From the NCBI GenBank assembly GCA_016295665.1, contig JAEDKS010000040.1, positions 1 to 16,390 of the forward strand: a DNA stretch of 16,390 nucleotides, read 5' to 3'. Position numbers and translations under genes: made by a program. Source of the stretch: Clostridia bacterium. Lineage in GTDB: Bacteria; Bacillota; Clostridia; Christensenellales; Aristaeellaceae. Under the pieces are notes generated by a model. That model was not told where the DNA came from. It was given only the letters and a program-made list of their open reading frames with translations, and did not search any database. Below are positions 1-5,804 of the stretch, in pieces (position 1 is the first letter of the stretch; each line of letters begins with the position of its first letter).

Positions 1-568
1 TGCGGCGGATCTCCGTGCGCATGGACACGCGCAGCTTGGCGTCCAGGTTGGACAGGGGCTCGTCAAAGAGCAGCACGCTCGGCTCCACCACCATGGCCCT
101 CGCCAGGGCGACGCGCTGCTGCTGTCCGCCGGAGAGCTGGTTGGTCATGCGGCTCTCCATGCCGGTCAGCTCCACCAGCGCCAGAATGCGCTCGATGCGC
201 TCGTTCATCTCCGCCTTGGGCACCTTGCGCAGCTTCAGGCCATAGGCCACGTTGTCGTACACATTGTAGTGCGGGAACAGCGCATAGCTCTGGAAAACCA
301 TGGCGGTGTCGCGCTTGTTGGGCGTCAGCGCGTTGATGGGCTCGCTGCCCAGATAGATTTCGCCCGCGTCCGGGCTCTCGAAGCCCGCGATCATGCGCAG
401 GGTCGTGGTCTTGCCGCAGCCGGAGGGGCCCAGCAGCGTCACGAAGCTGCCCGGGGCGATGTCCAGGCTCACATCGTTGACCGCGTAGAAGTCCTTGCCG
501 GTTTTGGGATCCTTGTAGATTTTGGAGATATGGTCAAGGCGAACGCCCTTCTTCTCTTTGCCGGCCAT
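1..568 (-). CDS. ABC transporter ATP-binding subunit, Fe3+/polyamine (FbpC/PotA) type, C-terminus cut by window edge
   Basis: Cytoplasmic ATPase that would power the importer encoded just upstream. About 189 residues are visible. In order they show Walker A GPSGCGKTT (about residues 48-56), the Q-loop in VFQSYALFPH, the ABC signature LSGGQQQR, Walker B VLLFDEP and the D-loop SNLDAKLR. This order and wording is that of the MalK/PotA/FbpC group. These ATPases normally have a C-terminal regulatory domain, which would lie beyond position 1. The ATG at 568-566 is chosen because an AAGGAGG-type site (577-583 region on this strand) sits about nine bases before it. The upstream permease stop (572-570) is one base away, so the two genes are probably translationally coupled. 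Substrate cannot be read from this subunit. Confidence is high for the family. Confidence 0.95.
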   Translation of the reverse strand, partial: MAGKEKKGVRLDHISKIYKDPKTGKDFYAVNDVSLDIAPGSFVTLLGPSGCGKTTTLRMIAGFESPDAGEIYLGSEPINALTPNKRDTAMVFQSYALFPHYNVYDNVAYGLKLRKVPKAEMNERIERILALVELTGMESRMTNQLSGGQQQRVALARAMVVEPSVLLFDEPLSNLDAKLRVSMRTEIRR

Positions 569-569
569 T

Positions 570-2519
570 TCACTTTTCCTCCTTGATGCGCTTGTATTTG
601 CCGGAGCCCAGGTGCCCGATGCAGAAGTTCATCAGCATGATTGCCGCATAGACGATGATAATCAGGATGGTCGCGTAGGCGCAGGCCACGCCATAGGCAC
701 CCTTCTCCGCGAACTCGTTGATGCGGCAGGTGATGAGCAGGTAGCGCGGCGTGACCAGCAGGATCACCGCGCTGATGGCCGTGATCGAGCGGACGAAGGT
801 CGTCACCAGACCGCTGAGGAACGAATCCTTGATGAGCGGCAGGGTGACCGAGGTGAACACCTTCGCGCTGCCGGCGCCCAGATCATAGGCCGATTCCTCG
901 ATGGATTTGTCGATCTGCCGCAGGGCGGAGATGCCGCTGCGGGTACCCACGGGCAGCGAGCGCACCACGAACACGATGACCAGAATCAGGCCCGTGCCAT
1001 AGATGCCCTGCATGAAGCCCGTGCGGAAGATACCGCCGGCAAAGCCGCGGATGAAGCCCACGCCCAGCACCGTGCCGGGCACCGCCATGGCGAGCATGGA
1101 GACGAACTCAATGAAGCCCTTGGCCCGGAACTTCTTCTTGACCACCAGGTACGAGATGATCATGGAGAGCAGGGCCGTGATGGGCGCCGCGATGAGCGAG
1201 AGCACCAGGGAGTCCGTGAAGGCCTTGAAGCCGTCATCCCGGAACAGCTGCTGGAACCACTTCAGGCTCAGGCTGTAATCCCGGCCCCACAGCTTGAACA
1301 GCGCGCCGAAGGGAACGGCGATATACATCATAATCACGAACAGGGACAGCAGCGAGCAGATGGTCACCAGCGGCACGCGGACGCTCCGGTCCTCGATGAG
1401 GGCCCGAGCGCGGCTCGCCTTGCCCGTGAGGGTCGCGGCTGCCTTGGCCTCCAGGTAGTACTTCTGCACGAGGAACAGCACCAGCGTGATGCCCAGCAGC
1501 ACCACCGCCATCGCGGCGGCGCCGTTGGTGTCGTAGCTGCCGCCCGTGATGCGCAGGTAGATGGTGGTCGCCAGCGTGTCATAGCTGCCGCCGATCATCA
1601 TGGGGTTAGCAAAGTCCGCCACCGACTCGATGAAGGTCACCAGGAAGGCGTTGCCCAGGCCGGGCAGCATCAGCGGCAGGGTCACGGTGGTGAACACCTT
1701 CATCCGCCCCGCGCCCATGTTCCGGGCCGCCTCCTCCATGGAGGGGTCTATGTTCTTCAGCAGGCCCTTGAGCATCATGTAGCACACCGGAAAGAACGTC
1801 ATGATCTGCACGATGGCGATGCCGCCCAGACCGTACACGTCGCTGTCATAGATGCCCAGCAGCTGCCGCGTAATCAGGCCGCCGCGTCCAAAGAGCAGAA
1901 TCATGGACAGGGACAGCACGAAGGGCGGCGACACCACCGGCAGGGTAGAGACCACGTTGAACAGCCGCCGCACCACACCCGAGCGGACGTCCACATAGCA
2001 GTCCACATAGGCGAAGAGCAGGCCGATCATCACCGCGCCAAAGCTGGTAATCATGCCCAGAAGCAGGGTGTTGTAGAAGGCGCGGTTGAACGTGTAGTCC
2101 GCGAAGATGCGCGGGAAGGCATCCAGCGTCAGGTGATTGTCCTGCACCTTGACGAAGGTGGCGGCGGGGTCAATCTCCGTCCCCTCCTTAAGCACCCTGC
2201 CATTCTCCGTGAACAGGCAGCCGTAGGTGGAGGACAGCTCCGAAAGCGACACGGTCACCGCCTTGCCCTTGCTGTCCACCAGCTTCACGGTGGTTGCGTC
2301 GCCGGAGCCCCGGTAGGACACCTCCGCCTCCCCCGCCAGCACCGTCTCCAGCGGCACCAGGTTGGTGTTGCGCACATACACGCTGTCCAGCAGCAGCATC
2401 GTCAGCGGATAGAGGATGAACAGCGTCAGCAGCACGATGAGCAGCACGATGGTGCAGACCATCACCGGATCAGCAAGGAACTTTTTGCGCTCCAGCGCCG
2501 CGCTTTGGCGTTTTTTCAT
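570..2519 (-). CDS. Fused two-domain ABC importer permease, Fe3+/AfuB type
   Basis: Integral membrane permease of about 649 residues in which two binding-protein-dependent transport domains are fused, as in FbpB/AfuB. Each half carries the cytoplasmic EAA loop that docks on the ATPase: EEAARNMGAGRMKVFTTVTLP at about residues 262-282 and EESAYDLGAGSAKVFTSVTLP at about 541-561. Roughly 12 hydrophobic segments are visible, starting with one at about 20-45. Between that first segment and the first transport domain lies an unusual polar, strand-like stretch of about 75 residues (about 50-125) that should be extracytoplasmic. The ATG at 2519 is preferred over the one at 2525 because AAGGAG at 2529-2534 is nine bases from the former but three from the latter. 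The gene lies between the binding-protein gene and the ATPase. Substrate (ferric iron, sugar phosphate or phosphonate) is not resolved. Confidence 0.93.
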   Translation of the reverse strand: MKKRQSAALERKKFLADPVMVCTIVLLIVLLTLFILYPLTMLLLDSVYVRNTNLVPLETVLAGEAEVSYRGSGDATTVKLVDSKGKAVTVSLSELSSTYGCLFTENGRVLKEGTEIDPAATFVKVQDNHLTLDAFPRIFADYTFNRAFYNTLLLGMITSFGAVMIGLLFAYVDCYVDVRSGVVRRLFNVVSTLPVVSPPFVLSLSMILLFGRGGLITRQLLGIYDSDVYGLGGIAIVQIMTFFPVCYMMLKGLLKNIDPSMEEAARNMGAGRMKVFTTVTLPLMLPGLGNAFLVTFIESVADFANPMMIGGSYDTLATTIYLRITGGSYDTNGAAAMAVVLLGITLVLFLVQKYYLEAKAAATLTGKASRARALIEDRSVRVPLVTICSLLSLFVIMMYIAVPFGALFKLWGRDYSLSLKWFQQLFRDDGFKAFTDSLVLSLIAAPITALLSMIISYLVVKKKFRAKGFIEFVSMLAMAVPGTVLGVGFIRGFAGGIFRTGFMQGIYGTGLILVIVFVVRSLPVGTRSGISALRQIDKSIEESAYDLGAGSAKVFTSVTLPLIKDSFLSGLVTTFVRSITAISAVILLVTPRYLLITCRINEFAEKGAYGVACAYATILIIIVYAAIMLMNFCIGHLGSGKYKRIKEEK

Positions 2520-2528
2520 AGGCATCTA

Positions 2529-2534
2529 CTCCTT
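2529..2534 (-). promoter_or_regulatory. Ribosome binding site that selects the second permease ATG
   Basis: The minus strand reads AAGGAG here. It is three bases from the ATG at 2525 and nine bases from the ATG at 2519, so the second ATG (protein beginning MKKRQ) is the likely start. Confidence 0.7.
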
Positions 2535-2545
2535 CGCGTTTCCCG

Positions 2546-2574
2546 CCCGGGGTGTCCGCTGCGGGCGCCCCGGG
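2546..2574. other. Intercistronic stem-loop before the permease
   Basis: CCCGGGG (2546-2552) pairs with CCCCGGG (2568-2574), and an inner CCG/CGG pair closes a CTG loop. The transcript of this operon runs on the minus strand, where the middle of the stem has two A-C mismatches. There is no T-run after it in either direction, so it is not a standard terminator. Stem-loops between a binding-protein gene and its permease are known to protect the upstream mRNA and lower downstream expression; that role here is inferred. Confidence 0.55.
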
Positions 2575-2590
2575 GGAATGGAACAAAAGC

Positions 2591-2618
2591 GGGGGACGGG
2601 CGTTCCCTCCCATCCCCC
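2591..2618. other. Second intercistronic inverted repeat
   Basis: GGGGGA (2591-2596) and TCCCCC (2613-2618) are inverted repeats, with an additional CGGG/CCCA-like inner match. It lies in the 139-base gap between the binding-protein gene and the permease. No T-tract of terminator type follows on the minus strand, apart from a four-base run. Probably part of the same mRNA-processing or attenuation region as its neighbours. Confidence 0.4.
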
Positions 2619-2636
2619 TTTGGAATCCTGATTGGA

Positions 2637-2652
2637 GCCGGCCTTCGCCGGC
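2637..2652. other. Stem-loop immediately after the binding-protein gene
   Basis: GCCGGC (2637-2642) is repeated inverted at 2647-2652 around a four-base loop. The stem begins about six bases after the binding-protein stop codon (2661-2659). There is no following T-run, so 3'-end protection of the upstream message is more likely than full termination. Confidence 0.55.
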
Positions 2653-2658
2653 ATCTCG

Positions 2659-3735
2659 TCACTCGGTCTTGAAGCGGCTGTCCGCAGCCTCGCCCAGCGC
2701 GTCGAAGAAGTCGGTCACATACTGGGTGGTGTTGTTCTTCGCGTCCTCGAAGTCATAGTCGATCACGTTGTTGGGGTCGAGGCCGAAGGGCTCCACCGCC
2801 GCGGGCTGCTTGGCGGAGTTGATGACCAGGAACTGATAGCTCTCGGCGTCGTCCGCCAGCTCCACGCACTCAGGAGAGAGCGCGTACTCGATCCACAGCT
2901 TGGCAGCGTTGGGATGCGCGCAGCCGTCGAAGATAGCGGTGGCGCCGATCTCAAAGCTGGTGCCCTCGGAGGGGATCACCAGAGCGATGTTGTCATAGCC
3001 GGACAGAATCTGGGTGATGCCGTCATGCAGGAAGCCGATGCCGATGACGCACTCACCGATGCCCACCTTCTTGGAGGGGCCGGAGCCGGACTTGGTGTAC
3101 TGCGCGATGTTCTTGTCGAGCTCCACGAAGTACTTCATGGCCTCGTCGTGGCCCTTGAGCTGCACCATGGTGTTGATGACCAGCTTGGCGGTGCCGGCGG
3201 TGTTGGGGTTGGACAGCCAGATCAGGCCCTGATACTCGGGCTTGAGCAGATCGTCCCAGCCCTGGGGCGCTTACAGACCCAGGCGCTGCAGCTCCTCGGT
3301 GTTGACCATGAAGCCCAGGATGCCCTTGTAGATGCCGTACCAGTAGCCATCGGCGTCCCGGTACATGTCGGAGGCCAGGTCAGCGGCGTTGGTCGCCTCG
3401 TAGGCCATCAGCAGACCGGCCTTGGCGCTCTCGTTGTAGGGATCGGTGGTGCCGCCGAACCACACGTCGCCGGAGGGATTGCCGGCCTCGGAGGAAATCT
3501 TGGCCTGCACCTCGCCGGTGGACAGGCGCTGATAGTAGGTCTTGATGCCGTACAGATCCTCAAAGTGCTTGGCAGCGGCAGCCAGATAGGGCTCCTCGCA
3601 GGAACCGTACACGACCAGCTCGCCCTCCTCCTGAGCGGCCTTGACAAGCTCAGGATCAATCTCCGCCAGCGCGGCCCCCGCGCATCCAACCACCATCAGG
3701 CAGGCCAGCAGCAACGCCAACAGTTTTTTCATCAT
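2659..3735 (-). pseudogene. ABC importer substrate-binding lipoprotein (AfuA/FbpA type), interrupted by an in-frame TAA
   Basis: The full frame is 359 codons, the normal size for periplasmic-type binding proteins of the Fe3+/AfuA/2-AEP family, but codon 155 is TAA (3273-3271). Reading continues in the same frame after it with APQGWDDLLKPEYQGL and ends FKTE at 2659, so this is a substitution, not a frameshift. The N-terminus is a lipoprotein signal: MMKK, a hydrophobic stretch, then lipobox VVGC (about residues 15-18). Family-typical segments are ELVVYGSCEEPY, STGEVQAKISSEAGNPSGDVWFGG, EGTSFEIGA and NVIDYDFEDA. The start at 3735 (or 3732) is supported by AAGGGG at 3742-3747. An upstream in-frame ATG at 3780 is rejected because its ribosome site is only one base away. 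Either a true nonsense mutation or a base-call error. Related proteins bind Fe3+ or hexose phosphates; the ligand here is unknown. Confidence 0.85.
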
Positions 3736-3795
3736 GTTTCGCCCCTTTTCATTTTTTCTGCATAAACAAGCTCTGTTCATGCTCCTTCTGGTTCC

Positions 3796-3824
3796 ATTAT
3801 ACAATTCCTCGCCCCGGGTGTCAA
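3796..3824 (-). promoter_or_regulatory. Perfect-consensus housekeeping promoter for the importer operon
   Basis: On the minus strand TTGACA (3824-3819) is followed by exactly 17 bases and TATAAT (3801-3796). Both hexamers and the spacing match the sigma-70/sigma-A consensus fully. Transcription should start near 3789, leaving a leader of about 54 bases before the lipoprotein ATG at 3735. An A/T tract (3836-3842) lies about 47-53 bases upstream of the predicted start, the position of an UP element. Confidence 0.9.
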
Positions 3825-3833
3825 CGGTTTTAT

Positions 3834-3894
3834 GCAAAAAAACTTGTGGAAACACGGATTTGACGTCTTTCCCCACCGCTCCGGTTTTTTTTGC
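3834..3894. other. Mirrored A/T tracts between the divergent promoters
   Basis: GCAAAAAAAC (3834-3843) and GTTTTTTTTGC (3884-3894) form an inverted pair about 40 bases apart in otherwise GC-rich DNA. Each tract falls about 45-55 bases upstream of the predicted start site of its nearer promoter. This fits paired UP elements or intrinsic DNA bending. A very long-range hairpin is possible but less likely. Confidence 0.45.
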
Positions 3895-3901
3895 AAAGAC
3901 C

Positions 3902-3930
3902 TTTTCATCTGCCGAAAGATGGAGTATAAT
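3902..3930 (+). promoter_or_regulatory. Promoter for prs and the GNAT gene
   Basis: TATAAT (3925-3930) is preceded by a 17-base spacer and TTTTCA (3902-3907), which matches four of six -35 positions. The predicted start near 3937 leaves a leader of about 83 bases before the prs ATG at 4020. Confidence 0.75.
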
Positions 3931-3936
3931 AGAAGC

Positions 3937-3973
3937 CGGTCACGGCGCATCCTGTTCCTGACCGCGGGTTTTT
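3937..3973 (+). other. Possible leader stem-loop upstream of prs
   Basis: CGGTCA (3937-3942) can pair with TGACCG (3959-3964). CGGG and a run of five T (3969-3973) follow, giving a weak attenuator-like outline at the very start of the predicted transcript. The stem is short and separated from the T-run, so this may be chance. Confidence 0.25.
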
Positions 3974-4019
3974 CCGTTGCTGTTTTCCCACACAAACCAA
4001 GCAGAATGAGGTTGATGTC

Positions 4020-5234
4020 ATGACTGATTTCGTGAGTACATGGAACAACAACTCCTTCCTGACCTACCCCGTCGGCCCTCTGGGACTGATCGCCATGCGC
4101 GGCACCGAGGAAATGGGCGAAAAGGTGAATGCCTGGCTGCTCAAGTGGCGCGACCACACCGAGGAGACCCTTGGCGACATGATCACCACCCCCGGCGCTC
4201 AGCGTGACACCTTCCTGGTCAACACCATCTGCCCCCGGTTCGGCAACGGCGAGGGAAAGGGCCTCATCAAGGAGACCGTCCGTGGCTACGACATCTTCAT
4301 CCTCTGCGACATCGGCGCCTACAACTGCACCTATACCATGTACGGTCAGAAGGTGCCCATGAGCCCCGATGACCACTTCATGGACCTGAAGCGCACCATC
4401 GCGGCCCTGGGCGGCAAGCCCAAGCGCGTCAACGTCATCATGCCCATGCTCTATGAGGGCCGTCAGCATCGCCGCGCCGCCCGCGAGAGCCTGGACTGCG
4501 CCCTGGCCCTGCAGGAGCTGGTTCGCATGGGCGTTTCCAACATCATCACCTTCGACGCCCACGACCCCCGCGTTCAGAACGCCATCCCCTCCAGCGGCTT
4601 TGAGAGCGTCATGCCCTCCTACCAGATTTTCAAGGCGCTGCTGAAGAACCAGAAGGATCTGCGCATCGACCGGGATCACATGATGATCGTCTCCCCCGAC
4701 GAGGGCGCCATCGACCGCAATACCTTCTACGCCTCCGTGCTGGGGCTGGACATGGGCATGTTCTACAAGCGCCGCGACTACACCCGCATCGTCAACGGCC
4801 GCAACCCCATCGTGGCCCACGAGTACCTGGGCGAGGATCTGGACGGCAAGAACGTGTTCGTGGCCGATGATATCCTCTCCTCCGGCGACTCCATCATCGA
4901 CGTGGCCCGCGAGCTGAAGAAGCGCAACGCCGGCAAGGTGTTCGCCGCCGCCACCTTCGGTCTGTTCACCGACGGCATCTCCAAGTTCGACCAGGCCTAC
5001 GAGGAGGGCCTGATTGACCGGGTCATCTCCACCAACCTGACCTACCGCACCCCCGAGCTGCGCAACGCGCCCTGGTTCATCGAGGCGGACATGAGCAAGT
5101 ACATCTCCTACATCATCGCCACCCTGAACCACGACCGCTCCCTGAGCCACCTGCTCAACCCCTATGACCGCATCCACAAGCTGATGAAGCGCTACGCCGC
5201 CGAGCAGGCGGAATCCGGAATCCGGCTGGTGTGA
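4020..5234 (+). CDS. prs: Ribose-phosphate pyrophosphokinase (PRPP synthetase), long clostridial variant
   Basis: Predicted to make 5-phosphoribosyl-1-diphosphate from ribose-5-phosphate and ATP in the cytoplasm, for purine, pyrimidine, NAD, His and Trp synthesis. The 404 residues contain the ATP-contact motif GRQHRR (about 147-152), FDAHDPRVQNAIP (178-190, in place of the usual FDLHA-Q-Q-FF type), VSPDEGA (224-230), the catalytic flexible-loop region YKRRDY (249-254) and a PRPP-loop VADDILSSGDS (281-291). Classical Prs is about 315 residues and has a DD-I-D-T-(G/A)GT PRPP loop, so both the length and the loop differ here; the extra length is mainly at the N-terminus (about 70 residues) and the C-terminus. 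The start is supported by GAGG at 4008-4011. The GNAT gene follows after four bases. The family is clear, but activity of this variant is inferred. Confidence 0.88.
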   Translation: MTDFVSTWNNNSFLTYPVGPLGLIAMRGTEEMGEKVNAWLLKWRDHTEETLGDMITTPGAQRDTFLVNTICPRFGNGEGKGLIKETVRGYDIFILCDIGAYNCTYTMYGQKVPMSPDDHFMDLKRTIAALGGKPKRVNVIMPMLYEGRQHRRAARESLDCALALQELVRMGVSNIITFDAHDPRVQNAIPSSGFESVMPSYQIFKALLKNQKDLRIDRDHMMIVSPDEGAIDRNTFYASVLGLDMGMFYKRRDYTRIVNGRNPIVAHEYLGEDLDGKNVFVADDILSSGDSIIDVARELKKRNAGKVFAAATFGLFTDGISKFDQAYEEGLIDRVISTNLTYRTPELRNAPWFIEADMSKYISYIIATLNHDRSLSHLLNPYDRIHKLMKRYAAEQAESGIRLV

Positions 5235-5238
5235 CGAC

Positions 5239-5739
5239 ATGGGAAAAGCCATCATACGGACCGCCAAGGCGAGTGACTGCGAGGCGCTTGCCCAGCTGCG
5301 CTGCACCTATGTGACCAATCAGTATCAGGGCTACCTGCTGCCCGAGCTGGGTGAGCAGAATCACCCGGAGGCCTATCTTCCCCGCTTTCTGGAAGCGGTC
5401 AACCAGCCCACGCGTGTGCTGGAGGTGCTGGAGATGGGCGGAAAGCTCTGCGGCTACGTCCTCTATGGGCCCGACACCGACGCGGAGGGCTGGGGGCTGC
5501 TGGTGGAGGCGATCTGCCTCACCGATTCGGAGCACCTTCAGCTGCTGATCCAGTATGCCCTGAAAAGCCTGGCTGCCATGGGCTACCCCCAGGTGCATGT
5601 CTGGGCGATGCACGACAACTTCCGGCTCCGCTATCTCTACGAGCAGTGCGGCTTCCGCCGGGACGGCACCCAGCGCACCCAGTCCTGCTCCGACGGGCAG
5701 CTGTTCTTCATGCGCTACCAGTACACCCGACAGGCGTGA
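5239..5739 (+). CDS. GNAT-family N-acetyltransferase
   Basis: A 166-residue protein with the general GNAT layout: an N-terminal strand and helix (IIRTAKASDCEALAQLR, about residues 5-21), a central GKLCGYVLYGPD strand pair (68-79), a helix LLIQYALKSLAAMGYPQVHVWA (102-123) and the C-terminal LRYLYEQCGFRRDGTQR (130-146), which is the most typical part (the YE-x-GF motif). The acetyl-CoA motif A usually reads R/Q-x-x-G-x-G/A, but the matching place here reads LTDSEHLQLL and lacks those glycines, so the CoA donor or activity is uncertain. It starts four bases after the prs stop with no good ribosome site, which suggests translational coupling to prs. The substrate is unknown. Confidence 0.75.
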   Translation: MGKAIIRTAKASDCEALAQLRCTYVTNQYQGYLLPELGEQNHPEAYLPRFLEAVNQPTRVLEVLEMGGKLCGYVLYGPDTDAEGWGLLVEAICLTDSEHLQLLIQYALKSLAAMGYPQVHVWAMHDNFRLRYLYEQCGFRRDGTQRTQSCSDGQLFFMRYQYTRQA

Positions 5740-5764
5740 ACCGCAATATATTTCCGGTCTCCAG

Positions 5765-5804
5765 AAAAAGGACGGGTGCCCCGAGGGGCTCATCCGTCCT
5801 TTTT
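5765..5804. terminator. Bidirectional rho-independent terminator between convergent operons
   Basis: AAAAAGGACGG (5765-5775) pairs with CCGTCCTTTTT (5794-5804), with further pairing inside (GTG with CAT, CCC with GGG). A T-run follows on both strands, so it can end the prs-GNAT transcript from the left and the acyltransferase operon from the right. The acyltransferase stop codon (5792-5790) and its last codons lie inside the stem. Confidence 0.92.

Noticed and set aside
522..2672. A 716-codon open frame on the plus strand, antisense to the permease
   Set aside because: It is rich in His, Gln, Arg and Asp with no domain, and exactly shadows a convincing permease on the other strand. Long antisense frames are expected in GC-rich coding DNA.
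3271..3273. TAA recoded as a sense codon across the genome
   Set aside because: TAA is the natural end of the YbxB-like gene and of the DUF3783 gene in this window, so general recoding is not supported.
3738..3876. Longer N-terminus for the binding protein (from 3876 or the ATG at 3780)
   Set aside because: These would start upstream of, or at, the promoter and lack a properly spaced ribosome site. The lipoprotein signal begins at 3735.
3777..5306. A 509-codon minus-strand frame antisense to prs
   Set aside because: Low-complexity Val/Gly/Asp/His composition, no ribosome site, and it spans the prs promoter. It is a composition shadow.
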